Origin: Agapetus fuscipes | Lineage: Eukaryota > Arthropoda > Insecta > Trichoptera > Glossosomatidae | NCBI GenBank assembly: GCA_951799405.1 | Contig: OX637351.1 | Location: 7,596,251-7,660,250, forward strand | Length of the DNA stretch: 64,000 nt | Direction: 5' to 3' | Notes under the pieces: model-generated | Seen by the model: the letters and a program-made list of their open reading frames with translations, nothing else | What the model was told of the DNA's origin: nothing | Database searches by the model: none | Shown here: piece by piece, positions 1 through 9,690 of the stretch | Layout: each line of letters begins with the position of its first letter | Numbering within the stretch: position 1 is the stretch's first letter | Made by a program: the position numbers and the translations under genes

Positions 1-118
1 GTAATATTTGTGTGAAGACCTGTCAATCCAAAATGGCCGCAAGTGAACAGCTGATTAGTCTTCATACAAATATTACTGATTTTCGGTAGGTAAGAATTAC
101 CGTGGTGATGAGACTTCC
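1..118. repeat. Foldback element core, partial copy at window edge
   Basis: Bases 1-76 form an inverted repeat whose ends read GTAATATTTGTRTGAAGAC and its complement. The following 40 bases also match the right side of the larger palindrome at 12290-12610, where the core lies in the opposite orientation. The left half is cut off by the window edge. Confidence 0.7.
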
Positions 119-520
119 TGGCATGGAGGGATGGACGCTCACGCAGGCACTGGAGAAAAGAATTGAATCGTTCGAGATGTGTCTATACCGAAAAATGCTT
201 CGGAGCCTTTGGCGTGATCGAGTCACCAATGAAGAAGTCCTCCAAAGAATGCGCACTACGAAGGAGCTTCTGCCAACCATTAAGCAGAGAAAACCGATGT
301 ACTTCGGTCACATTTTGAGAAGTGAGAAATACCATCTTATCATACAGGGTAAGATTGAGCGGAGAAGATCTCAGGACGCCCAAGGATATCGTGGCTGAAA
401 AACCTGCGACAGTGGTTCGGCTGAAGCAAGTCCCTGTTTCGAGCCGCAGCATCCAAAGTCAAAATAGCCATGATGATCGCAGGTCTTCGATAGAAGAGGT
501 GCAAGAAGAAGAAGAACTAC
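112..520 (+). pseudogene. RTE-E retrotransposon, C-terminal end of reverse transcriptase ORF
   Basis: The translation contains the segment typical of insect RTE-type endonuclease-reverse transcriptases after the catalytic domain: GMEGWTL, then RIESFEMCLYRKMLRSLW, RVTNEEVLQRM, and a YFGHILR motif. Reading then shifts frame near base 370 and continues as WLKNLRQWFG and FRAAASKVKIAMMIAGLR before a stop and a GAA-rich tail at about 500-520. It is therefore a 5'-truncated, frameshifted copy. The family identity is secure at superfamily level from the motif order; the exact clade is inferred. A shorter relative lies at 34930-35045. Confidence 0.8.
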
Positions 521-619
521 AACATATTCTTCAAGTAAACCCCAGACTGTATACCTTTCTGATGAGCGTGATATCAATTAGGTCAGCCGAGGGGCTGCCG
601 TACTTCATGCTAACATAAT

Positions 620-925
620 AATTAATAATTAACGTTGCCTGTGAGACTACGGGGTGGAACGGTCACTTATTGCAAGGAACAAAACGACCTATCCGACACT
701 AGACACTGCACCTTTGTAAGGATAAAACATTGCGTCACAGGTCAAAAGAAGCAATTTAATGCAAGAAAGTCGCTCGAAATAGGGCGCCTGTAAAGAGCTG
801 GTCACATAATTAAAATGGACCACGCAAACCCCACTAAACGCTTGACACTCTCAGCTCTACAAGGCCAATTGAGGCCAGCGGTGGAAGTCTCGACAACCTT
901 CGATAGACATCACACTTTTTTTTAA
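620..925. other. Unassigned intergenic stretch
   Basis: No coding potential, tRNA-like head or family repeat was recognised here. Confidence 0.5.
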
Positions 926-1250
926 AGTAATCCTGTGAGGGAAACTCCCTATATATCAGATACTCTAGGGGTCTATGACACTTGTTGTAGTGCCGCAGAG
1001 GTGTTTAAGAGCTTGGTCGTCACTACAAAGCGCCAATACTTAACCAAGACCCAGTTACTGTAAGGCTGAGTAGACCTTTAGTGACTGGACATTGGTAAAG
1101 GAATATGAATTTTTCACCCAGCGAAGAGCGTTTTTAAAAATATAAATGGTATTTTTTTTTTTTTTTTTTTTTGTGTCCTGCCGGGATTAGAACTAATGAT
1201 GCCACGAATATTCGGCAACTATTCGGTATTCGGCCTATTCGGCCACTTTT

Positions 1251-1308
1251 TTGCTATTCGGTATTCGGCCGAATAGTGCGTACTATTCGGCCGAATACCG
1301 AATAGCAA
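1251..1308. repeat. Perfect 58-base palindrome inside the hAT element
   Basis: Two 27-base arms, built from TATTCGGTATTCGGCC-like units, are exact complements around the four bases GCGT. The same TATTCGG units occur near both ends of the element (about 1206-1245 and 1670-1745). Confidence 0.95.
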
Positions 1309-1394
1309 ATCATGTAAAAAAAGACACGTTATTTTACTCAAAAATTATCTATTTATTTCCAAATTACAACATTTTAGTACTTAAAATTAATCAG

Positions 1395-1664
1395 TGGTAA
1401 GTTGTGATGGATAAAAACAAGTTTTTAGCATTTTCTGGTAGCAACCGATTGCGCTTTTCATCTTAAACGTTACCAGCCTCAGAAAATAACCTCTCACTAT
1501 AAACGCTACTTCCAGGCGAAGAAAGATAAACTTTTGCAAATTTCGAAAGGTTCGGGTATTGTTTTTCGTTTGCTGACCACCACTTGTAAGGATCGGCCTT
1601 CCGATCTAGGCGAACTGTTTTCAAATAAAAATCCAACTCGTTTGCCACAGCATTCTTCTCCGAA
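1395..1664 (-). pseudogene. hAT transposase C-terminal dimerisation domain, broken
   Basis: The minus-strand translation reads ELDFYLKT, then DPYKWWSANEKQYPNLSKFA, YLSSPGSSVYSERLFSEAGN. This is the conserved end of hAT transposases, where the domain mediates dimer formation. A stop codon (TAA at the position where relatives have a tyrosine codon) interrupts the frame at 1460-1462. It then continues as DEKRNRLLPENAKNLFLS, the usual continuation. The catalytic RNase H-like core and the BED zinc finger are absent. Upstream of residue ELDFYL the reading frame consists only of TATTCGG repeats. It can only be a relic exon of an autonomous relative. Confidence 0.88.
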
Positions 1665-1798
1665 GCGCCGAATATTCGGCGGCCGAATATTCGGCGCTTC
1701 GGCCGACAGCGTTGCCGAATATTCGGTATTCGGTATTCGGCCAATTCACTATTCGTGGCATCTCTAATTAGAACCCACAACCTTTCATTTATTCATTC

Positions 1799-2600
1799 TC
1801 TCAGGCGAGGCCTCCCGGCCAAGCTTGAACATCAGGTGATCCCGCCGCCGCCGGATGGACGCCTGACGCAGCGTGTCAGGGACTCGGTTCGCGACGCTAT
1901 ATACGCACAGTGGCAAAGGTACTGGGACGTCACATCGTGTGACAAGGTCATCTACTCCTTTTTTCCGTCGATCAGGGAGCGCATGGCTGCGCGGTGGCTC
2001 GTCCCGGACCACTTCACCAGCCAGTTCCTCACTGGTCACGGGAAATTTGCGCACTACCTTTTAGGCCGGGGCGTCATCTCTCAGGGTGGAGGGGAGTGTT
2101 TGTGCGGACCCATTGCCCAGGACGTGCGGCACGTCCTGTGGGATTGCCCTCTGCTGCACTCTCAACGAGAGCTCCTCATCGACGCAGTCCGGCCGGCCGG
2201 TTCCGGACCGGTCGGCTACGCGGACCTCGTTGCCAGTAGAGCCAACTACCTTGCATTCCGCCGCTTCTGCCAGTCCTGGCACGAGTTCGCAGCCGCGGGC
2301 TCAAGACTGGGCAGAGGTGACCATTAGCCCTCAGTCAGTCCTCGCGACACCCATACATATTGACGTATGTACACCCATAACTTACTGCGCTCAGCGCGGA
2401 TGGCAACTCGTTCGATACACGTCAATGAAGGGCTCCCGTCAGGCACATTAGCTTCAGTAACCTCGACGTTCTGGGGAGGGTGGGACTTCTTAGAGTCATG
2501 CGTTAGCCCCTGATTTGAGGATCCTCTTTTTCCTTTCTTGAGTAGAGTAACTTTAGCTGATTAACTTCAACGGGAAGGCCTTCCGCCGCCAAAAAAACAT
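1799..2600 (+). pseudogene. R1-like non-LTR retrotransposon 3' end (ORF2 tail plus 3' UTR)
   Basis: About 175 in-frame codons (to the stop at 2325-2327) encode the far C-terminus of an R1/LOA-type ORF2. Features are QFLTGHGKFAHYL followed by a CxCG..QDVRHVLWDCP zinc-knuckle-like motif and a GPVGYADLVA stretch. No reverse transcriptase or endonuclease domain is present, so the copy is strongly 5'-truncated. It is GC-rich compared with its surroundings. The 3' UTR to about 2600 contains GGGAAGGCCTTCCGCCGCC. A second copy on the minus strand at 14690-15235 shares the GPVGYAD segment and UTR phrases such as TTAGCTTCAGTAAC. Confidence 0.82.
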
Positions 2601-2675
2601 TGCAAGTGAAGTATCACCAAGTGAAGCGACTCCGCATGAGTTGTATGAACTTGGTGGGTGGAGGTGGGTAAAGTG

Positions 2676-2722
2676 CCTTTCATTTATGAGTCAGAAGTGT
2701 TACCCTTAGACTACGGACCAGT
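2676..2722 (-). mobile_element. SINE-A head fragment
   Basis: A 47-base piece of the SINE-A tRNA-like head (TTTCATTTATGAGTCAGAAG to CTACGGACCAGTC). Confidence 0.6.
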
Positions 2723-2724
2723 CT

Positions 2725-3188
2725 GGTGTGTATTGTCTGATTTGTTCTTGAGATAGTGTCTTGGTGGCTCTTTGTTTTTGTTAGACTCTGATGACACAAA
2801 TGTCTACCCACATATTGTTACTATCTTTTGCTTTTATACAAAAATCAAATGACCAGAGTATTTTGGCACTGGTTTGTCCTAGAGATAGCACAACCGACTC
2901 ACCTTTGTTGGCTGTTTCGATGCCACACTGAGATCTGCAGCTTGGCTGTGAAGACGTTCTCCGCAGACGGAGCTGGTAGTCTGATGACGTGGCCGAAGTG
3001 AGGGTCTGTGCTGTCGCGGCGTACCGGAGTACGCTGGTAGCCATGGACGCCAGACATGGAGACCTACGAAGGACAAGCACCATGAGAGCATACTGTTTCA
3101 ATCAAGACCTTAATGTTACGTTTAGGTTGGAATTACGGTCGTTTGACATATTTACAATAGTTATATGCTCGATTTGCGGTACACGGTG
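2725..3188. other. Unassigned stretch with a GC-richer centre
   Basis: Open frames exist on both strands but resemble no family I recognise. Bases 3118-3165 match, inverted, the end of the foldback element at 51657-51935 (GGTCGTTTGACATATTTACA). Confidence 0.4.
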
Positions 3189-3189
3189 G

Positions 3190-3465
3190 CATACTTATAC
3201 CCACCTTGATGTATGGAAGTGAAGCTTGGACGGTGAATGAAAGTGAAATTAGTGAAGCCATAATGTTAAAATGGACTTTCTAAGAAGTATGATTGAGAAA
3301 CAATGGAGTGATAAGATGAGGAATGATCTTGTAAGAAAAGAATGTGGTGCAAGAAAAAATGTGAAAGTGAATATTAAAAGAAGTATGCTAAGATGGTTTG
3401 AACAAATGGAGAGAATGAATGATGAAAGACTGACGAAGATAGTAAATGTTACCAGAATAGATGGA
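3190..3465 (+). pseudogene. RTE-B reverse transcriptase C-terminal fragment
   Basis: The translation in two frames reads PTLMYGSEAWTVNESEIS, then MDFLRSMIEKQWSDKMRNDL, ECGARKNVKV and MLRWFEQMERMNDERLTK. This matches the better copy at 42001-42525. It lacks the GRGRPRK end and is cut at about 3465. Confidence 0.8.
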
Positions 3466-3908
3466 TGCGAGCACTTGGTTTCTACCAATATCTAGAAACA
3501 AGCGAGTAAGACCATTCTCGCATTTTGCTTAAGTAGAGAGTTGGCCCAAGTCAGGGCATTCATGAACAAAATGAATTGACCATAATTTTGTCAAATGAAT
3601 GTGTTAAACATAAATGTGAAGTGATTGCTTTGATTTATTTTTATTGTATTCAAGAAAGGACAAATCATGGCCCAAAAGCATGTGGAGATTTTTTTGTGTG
3701 CATCAAACCAGAAAGATTATATTTACCTTTACATAAGCGTTGATCTTCTGGTTGCAGCCGTTCGGCCTCATCAAATTTCTGCATCGGATAACTGAAAAAA
3801 TATCAAAATCATGTAGCAATGCTTTGTTGAAAGTAAGGACATACATCAGGCACCAGTGAGATAGACTCTACGTCTATTGTGAGGAAGTTTGATGGTCACT
3901 TTGTATGG
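3466..3908. other. Unassigned AT-rich stretch
   Basis: No repeat family or coding signal recognised. Confidence 0.45.
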
Positions 3909-4513
3909 AGCTTATGAAATTGTATTTGTTAAAGGCACAAAAGACACCATCCAGAAATGTGAATAAACCGCCTGGAGGCATTCGAGATGTGGATTGGGAG
4001 AAAAAAATCCAAGACATCATGGGTCGAAAGAAATCCAACGAAGAGGTGTTGCAGTAGAGTTGTTGTAGAAGATAGAATAAAGCTTAAAAGTCACATTTTG
4101 AAGAGGAAAGCCAAGCTAATAGGGGTATTCCATTAGACATAGCACCTTTCTTAACAACATGTTTGAAGGAAAAATCTTGGAAAGACGAAAAAGTGGTCAC
4201 TCAAGAACTTCAGGATGTGAAGCGGCTCATGGATGTCTCCTCCTATTCGCATCTCAAGAGGATGGCAACAGACAGAGACAAATAGCTGACACAAAAAAAA
4301 CGCTGCCTTTACAAGATGATGATGGAAGATACAAAGACATCCATTTCAGAGCGTTGCCCTAAACCACGGAATTCTGTTATGAGCACGAGTGGAAATAGAC
4401 CATAAAAATGGTCAGAAGCGCAAACTGTAGGAAGGCTATGCTCCATGAGATCTCCTCTTCGGTTGATACATATCTTCTACCTGAGTGAGAATCAGCTTAG
4501 ACAGAGGCTCACC
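3909..4513 (+). pseudogene. RTE-C retrotransposon 3' end
   Basis: This copy aligns with 13788-14667. Decayed coding sequence (LEAFEMW, WVERKKSNEEVL, then SCEDVKRLMDVSSYSHLKRMA-like codons, DRDK, TQKNAAFTR) is followed by a 3' UTR shared to about 4513. It has stops and frameshifts throughout. Unlike the 13.8 kb copy it has no SINE-C inside, so it shows the uninterrupted arrangement. Confidence 0.78.
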
Positions 4514-4606
4514 TTTCTGTTAAGCTGATCTAGTTTTTCATTAAAATTTTACCTTAATTGAGACCATTATAAGTCGCCTCCTTAGTGCTTGTTTGTCTCT
4601 AATTTT

Positions 4607-4830
4607 GCATTAGCAATATTTGTTTTTGTACTAGATCTATGTGTCGTATAAATGCTGAAAATAGATTTTTAAAATATTAAAAACAGCGCTCACATTATCA
4701 TGTTTTACATATTTTTCTTAGCTCAGAAGTCTGTAGAATGTGATTCTAAAGACAATTTTATTGGCAAGTTATCATTGAATCGAATCGTAGGTAAGCCAAA
4801 CAAGCACTGGGGAACGAAGTGTCAGCCGAT
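4607..4830 (+). repeat. Unclassified dispersed repeat
   Basis: About 200 bases resemble 24818-25010 at roughly 70% by eye. Shared phrases include TTTTTCTTAGCTCAGA, TAGAATGTGATTC/TAGAATTTGATTC and AAGACAA. No terminal repeats or coding content seen. Confidence 0.55.
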
Positions 4831-5406
4831 TGAAATATACAGATTACAGAATTTTAATAGAAAAGCAGAGAAATTGAACTGAACAGAACTTTTTTTGGAT
4901 AGATCCAGATAGATCAATAATTGTACCTACAACCTTCGACCTCGAGCAAACAATAATTCAACATTTCGTGTTTCTTCTCTGTAGAAGACACACGCCTCCT
5001 GAAGACGTCGGATATGGCTCTGACGGAACGTAGAAAAAAATCGTTCTTTTCTTTCCACGGTCAGTAACATCCGTTTTTTTCATTCCAAAAAATGTCTAAC
5101 GACCGTAATCATAATTTAAAATCTTGAATAGAACTTGGTTCCTGTCTCTAATGATTTGAAACGGAGTCTTTTTGCACCATATATTCAAACAACGTCCTTT
5201 TTATTACAGGAGCCATAAATAGGTTTCAAATTCATAGTCAATCAGAAGGAGTTACTCACAGCATAGTAACGAAACATTTAAAAGAAAAAAAATTAAAGAA
5301 GAACAATGAACTACGGCTAAGACTTGGAAGAGCAGTTCAAGCATTGCCTGTAATTTTATACATATTTGTTTCAATATTTTTTTTTTCTATTGCCTATAAA
5401 AAAACA
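4831..5406. other. Unassigned AT-rich stretch
   Basis: It holds no recognised gene. Bases 5093-5125 weakly resemble the end sequence of the 51.7 kb foldback element (ACGACCGTAATCATAATTTA). Confidence 0.4.
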
Positions 5407-5695
5407 TTAGGCTGATTTATTTGGTGAGCGCTGTTTTTGTGTGTATCACACCTTAAGAGCCCTCTGCTAACTTGGTCGTCGCTGTAGAAAGCGCCAATTC
5501 TCAAGCAAGACCCAGTTGGTGTAAGGCTGCATGGACCTTTTGATGACCGGTCTTTGGTAAAGGTTTATGAATTTTTCAACCCAGCGAAGAGCAAATTTGA
5601 AAATATAAATGGTATATTTTTTGTTCTCCGCCGGGATTCGAACCCACAACCTTCCAGTTACGAGTCCGAAGTGTTACCACTGAGCTATGACCCTA
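5407..5695 (-). mobile_element. SINE-A full-length copy (CR1-like tail type)
   Basis: On the minus strand this holds a tRNA-like head (A-box-like region, then B box GGTTCGAATCCC), the SINE-A body, and the 3' end AACAGCGCTCACCAAATAAA. Its 5' end does not begin with the usual GACCGGTCCGTAG but is joined to a 62-base piece of RTE-B coding sequence (next entry). Confidence 0.9.
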
Positions 5696-5757
5696 TCACT
5701 CCGTTTTTTCCCAATCATACTTCTTAGAGAGTCCATTTCAACTATTCACCCTTGAAA
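5696..5757 (-). repeat. RTE-B-derived leader joined to SINE-A
   Basis: The plus strand reads CTATCACTCCG, then CCAATCATACTTCTTAGAGA, the complement of RTE-B codons for MDFLRSMIGKKRSD. The identical junction and leader, ending in CACCCTTGAAAC, occur at 11788-11850. Confidence 0.85.
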
Positions 5758-5895
5758 CGTTACCGACCGGTCTATCCCTTCATGAACTCCTTTTCTGAAA
5801 AAAGAAATAGGTTTCACTCATCACAGGGCTGAAATTGTATGACCTGCTGATTCTAGGAATAAGAATGAAGTAAAAAGAAAAATGATCGTACTCAC

Positions 5896-8443
5896 TATGA
5901 ACAGTAATCTGATCGTTTTTGGTTTCGATCACAAGGTCTATAGTCCCCTCCGTTGAATGCTGTTGACTTAGGATGTTCTGTCTGCTGCCTGCTCTGAGAT
6001 AGCTCCTCTTCTCCAAACTGGAATTGACGTCTTCAGAATCTGGTGAATAGGTCAAACATCTTCTCGATGACTTGAATTCCACATTTGGAGTCGCAGGTTC
6101 ACTGATGACATCGATAGAATCGTCCAGTTTCGGTTGGATCGGAGACTCGTTCAAGAATGACGTGAACAAACCTTGGTTGTTCATGTTGTAGTCATCTGAG
6201 TGGATGTTTGTAGTGAATGGTGATGGAATACCACATTCCAAGGTCAAGCCGAACATGCTCTTGTTGATTTTGCTTGATGTCATCATTTTTTCCGGTGAGT
6301 ATTGACCGAGCATCAAACTGCTGTTGGAGACACTACCCAAAGGTAAGTTTTCTCTTGAATTCAAGAAATTCAGAGTAGGACTCGATCCCAAATCTGATGT
6401 GGTGTAGTTTGAATTGTCTATGTAGTTGTTTCCGAGTATTTTTGCATTGGTGAAGGGGTAACCAGTTATGGAATCGTAGGAATTGCTGTACAAATAACTT
6501 GGTGGCTTTGTATTGTCTGGAGTGAACGGGCTTGGTATCCCAGTTTTCAAGGTTAAACTTGATTCCTTGAGCAGATGACCATCCAAGGAAACTGCTTCAA
6601 AATCCTCTTTGTTACAAGTCCTCTTTCTTCGGACACACCTCTGTCTCTTCAGATTGAAATCAAAATCATTATTGGATCCGTTGTGAGTGGGTGTGCAATC
6701 CAAAGAACAAGACCTTTTTCGTCTATTTGATTTTGTTACTGAGGCAAGTGTAGATTTTTCAAGGAAACCTTTCAGCATTGTCTCAGGTCCAGCGATGGAA
6801 CTCCTCAATCTGTGCTCTGGAGTTTTGACTTCTCGTTCACTTGAATTCAATGGATCGTACACGATAAAAGTCTTGTCTTTTTCTAAATATCTTTCTACAT
6901 TACTAAAAACATCGTCGTATTTAAATTTTTCAACTTTAACAACCTCTTTAACTCTTTCAACAATGTTTATTTCCTCATCAAGCGTCTTTACATTCACTAA
7001 ATTATCTATCTTTTCATAACTTACAACAATCTCAGCTACTTCTGGAGCTTTATCTTCGTTAATCACACATTCTTTGTTGATGTTAATATTGCTTGTTCTT
7101 AGTTTAATCCTTCTAGCATGCTTCACCTTTTTCGTGCTCTTTAAAATGTCTTCAATCATCTTTTCCAAAGTTATATCTCCCATTTTGGAATCAGTCACAG
7201 AATCTGTGCTATCTTGAATGGTCGAAACACTTTTTTCACTTATCATTTTGGTTTCTAGTTCAATAGACACTTCATCGTCTCTTGCTCCAAAGATTGGTCT
7301 CCGTTTTTTCACTCGCACAGGCGTCACACTTGCTCTACAAGGATTCTGCTCATCTTCGGGAGACAATATGTCTTGATGCGCTTTATTGAAACACAGAGAA
7401 GCCAGTTTTTTGGCCAACGGCGAAACCTCTGAACAAATTTTTGATCTTTCTTTCAAACCATGGTGTCTCAATGCCGACATTGGTGACAGTTTATTCAGAA
7501 TTGAAGTGAAATTATCGACGAAATCATTTTTAGGTATTTTGCTAGCTTGGTCATCGTGATCAATTTGAAGGTCATCCATGTTGAAGTACAACGGATTTTT
7601 TATGAAGATTCTCGACCCTATAACAGGTAGAGTGCTAAGACACATTGAAGAATCATTCTCCTTGCTTGTTTTAGCAAAGTTCCTCGAAGCATTCACTCCT
7701 GGAGAATATTCAATTTCAAATGTGGGAACACTAGCTGTGTGTATCACACTCTTTCCAGCACCAGATTTCCACAGAGGTTTCTCCACCACAACTCTATCAC
7801 TATTAGTCTCACCCTTTTTAACCGCATCATTTCCTTCACCTTCACCATCGTCTACATTCTTTACAACTTCTTTTTGACTAGAGTTATCCACTTCAACTGC
7901 TTCATTTTCTTCATCCGCATGTTCTCCATCTGAGTCTTTGTAAATATCTTTATCCAACAAGATTCTCCGCTTTTTGAGGAACGTCTTTTGGTTGCACATT
8001 TTCGACCTAGGCATGCAAGATGTGGGAGTTGCGTACAGCCTAGAATCCAATTGGTTCAATTTGGTATTGATGGCTTTGAATATGTTCTCCTTCCCAAAGT
8101 CTGGAGTGTTTGACTTAACTTTTGGGGAACTCGGTGTTGGACTCTTTGGTGTCATATTGCTAACGTCTTTCAATACTTTCGAACTGAAGTCAGACTTCTG
8201 GAAGACCATCAGTTCTTTGTGGGCAAAGGCTGGAGTGCACCCTGCGAAGTTTTCCGATCTCCTGTTTTCTTTGTCGTGGCAGGATCTTCGGTGTTTTGGT
8301 CTGGATCTCCGATTCATGGAAGGTCCTCCTAGAGATCGTCTTCTGGTTGGACCCACGATGGGTCTTTGGCTGATGGTGTCCAGGGAAAGGCGTGATGGTG
8401 CTTGGCTCTCCCCTTTCTTGTTGTTGACGGTCCATTTCAGCAT
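5896..8443 (-). CDS. Large internal exon of a KEN-box, S/T-P-rich nuclear protein
   Basis: One open frame encodes 849 complete codons plus one base. I chose the ATG at 8443 because it is the first in frame after a splice acceptor (polypyrimidine run then CAG, exon edge at 8461). The exon ends at 5896 before a strong donor GTGAGTACG, so residues read beyond Val-His are intron. The intron is phase 1 and the remaining 3' exon is not recognised in the window. The protein has three KEN motifs (residues 58-60, 118-120, 261-263), an RxxL at 18-21, many SP/TP sites, basic clusters at 157-160, 379-383, 574-578 and 599-608, and a duplicated TL-x-x-GIPSPF motif (631-640 and about 734-743). KEN boxes are APC/C degradation signals and SP/TP sites are CDK targets. 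Together these suggest a mitotic, nuclear regulator that is destroyed each cycle. No fold or known family is recognised, and it is predicted mostly disordered. Confidence 0.82.
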
Positions 8444-8461
8444 GTTTGATGGTGGCTTTCA
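8444..8461 (-). other. 5' UTR part of the exon after the splice acceptor
   Basis: Eighteen bases lie between the acceptor (polypyrimidine then CAG, intron ending at 8462) and the chosen ATG. An upstream non-coding exon at higher coordinates is therefore implied. Confidence 0.65.
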
Positions 8462-8554
8462 CTGAAAAAAAAAGAATAATGAGTCTAAATGATTTAGAAA
8501 AATTGCATGAAAAGAATGATTTATAATTTTGTTTTATTTTTGTATAGGTACCTA

Positions 8555-8650
8555 TTCGCGAACTACACGTTTCTGTTTGTGGTCATTTATTTAATATGAG
8601 CTTTAAATGTTAATATATCTTTGCAACTTAGATTATAGATATATAGTGTC
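8555..8650 (+). mobile_element. RTE-A 3' tail fragment
   Basis: Short 3' terminal piece (CGCGAACTACACGTTTCTG to TTTGCAACTTAGATTATAGA), the first of dozens of RTE-A 3' ends in the window. Confidence 0.7.
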
Positions 8651-8696
8651 AATTTATCCTCAAAACTTAGATAACAGATATAAAAGTTGAAGTATT

Positions 8697-8731
8697 TTTA
8701 TCACCAAGATACAGTCTTGGTGATAAAAAAA
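8697..8731. repeat. Perfect 15-bp stem hairpin
   Basis: Arms TTTTTATCACCAAGA and TCTTGGTGATAAAAA are exact complements around TACAG. It adjoins the tRNA-like head below and may be its 3' end. Confidence 0.85.
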
Positions 8732-8735
8732 AGAA

Positions 8736-8806
8736 GCTCGAGGACCGAACCCGCACTGGTTTATTTTAAACATACGCCAAACTATAGAACCAGCATACTG
8801 CTTTTG
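8736..8806 (-). mobile_element. Single tRNA-like SINE head
   Basis: On the minus strand a D-arm-like TCTATAGTTTGGCG is followed about 30 bases later by a B-box-like GCGGGTTCGGTCC. The anticodon arm region GTTTAAAATAAACC is poor. It is not a functional tRNA gene; a SINE head is more likely. Confidence 0.4.
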
Positions 8807-8896
8807 TAAAAAAAAACATAAGCAAACTTTTACTGTTTTTAAAAAAATTGAATTTAACCTTTTATGTACTGCAGTAAGTAAAGTGTTGTACAGTGA

Positions 8897-9060
8897 GTGT
8901 TTTTTTATCCGGGTGGCATGTCCGGTCGTGGGTCAGTATCCGGCGTTGAGCCGAGTCACGGAAGTCCGGGGCGATCGTGTGAACGCCTTCAATTAACAGC
9001 TAACGCCCTCTTACTCAGTCTGCATGGGAGACGAGGTATTAATTATAGAGGAGAACAGGT
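8897..9060. promoter_or_regulatory. CpG-rich island upstream of the minus-strand exon
   Basis: Roughly 160 GC-rich bases with many CpG dinucleotides stand out in AT-rich surroundings about 450 bases upstream of the exon acceptor. They match no repeat family here. A promoter or first exon of the minus-strand gene is possible but no transcript evidence is visible. Confidence 0.3.
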
Positions 9061-9127
9061 GTGCAAGTTGACACTGCGAATTAACGATTTTCGAATATTC
9101 TTTTCGAATTTCAAAATAGTAAGTAAT

Positions 9128-9690
9128 GTAAGGACAGAACTAAATAGCGGCTGACCTGTAATGTTGGTGGCAAGGGCTAGGGCTCACAATATCCAGATAT
9201 CCAGGGATATTCAGAATTATAATAAAAGGAAAGCTTGTATGTAGAAGGTTATCTCTGGTACTCTGGATGATACTCTGGGTACTCTGCTTGAAATGAAAGA
9301 AGTATCAACGGACAGAATGAAATGGCGGTTGATCTGTAATGTTGGCGACTATGTCTAGGTTTTTCTAAATTAGAATTTTGTGTTCCGAATTTGTTTTAAT
9401 GTCCATACATAATATCATTTGTTTGTTTCAAAAATGTAATTTGTTGTGTATGTTCCTTGACTTATAGGAAGGTATGCGGCTAACCACCCATGCTGTAGAA
9501 AATGGTTCACTTTGCCTACATTACCCCTATTTCAGGGAAGGTCGGCAAGAGTTACAAGGTGTATGTTCGTTTGAGATTTTGGTTTCTATGTTATAGGTTT
9601 ACATGCGGCATGTGCGAGAGCGAACTTGTACGTGTTTGCTTGTGGAAATCCAATTGTTACATATCTTTGCAGCTTAGATTATATTAGATT
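9128..9690 (+). mobile_element. RTE-A 3' ends, two successive copies
   Basis: A short piece (GACAGAACTAAATAGCGGC to GGGCTAGGG) is followed by a second copy. The second starts at the recurrent boundary near 9213 and runs through the ORF end, the GTTCACTTTGCC 3' UTR and a GATTATATTAGATTA tail. Confidence 0.85.

Larger units (their letters stand above)
1194..1766 (-). mobile_element. Non-autonomous hAT transposon, 573 bp
   Basis: The element is bounded by inverted ends TAATGATGCCACGAATA (left) and TAGAGATGCCACGAATA (right, read inward), 15 of 17 identical. It is flanked by an exact 8-base duplication ATTAGAAC at 1186-1193 and 1767-1774. Removing it rejoins the SINE-A B-box region, which confirms the target site. 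TAGAG-type ends with an 8-bp duplication are the hAT signature. The interior keeps the last part of a transposase on the minus strand and several blocks of the motif TATTCGGC, including a 58-base palindrome. Confidence 0.93.
926..1790 (-). mobile_element. SINE-A copy with alternative tail, split by a hAT element
   Basis: Read on the minus strand this is the SINE-A body. Its 3' end is of the second type, with the phrases CTCTGCGGCACTACAACAAG and TCATAGACCCCTAGAG, also seen at 32041-32190 and 59007-59298. The tRNA-like head is broken at 1193/1767 by the hAT insertion and then ends abruptly near 1790 where the R1-like fragment begins. Confidence 0.8.

Noticed and set aside
2781..3101. 106-codon minus-strand frame as a gene
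   Set aside because: No recognisable motif, no homologous copy and overlapping frames on both strands.
5780..5895. Extension of the large minus-strand protein to its apparent stop
   Set aside because: A strong splice donor GTGAGTACG lies at 5895 and the downstream residues are low-complexity and intron-like.
5896..8443. Naming the protein as sororin/dalmatian, Bora or another known mitotic regulator
   Set aside because: KEN boxes and S/T-P sites are common to many such proteins; I saw no diagnostic domain of any of them.
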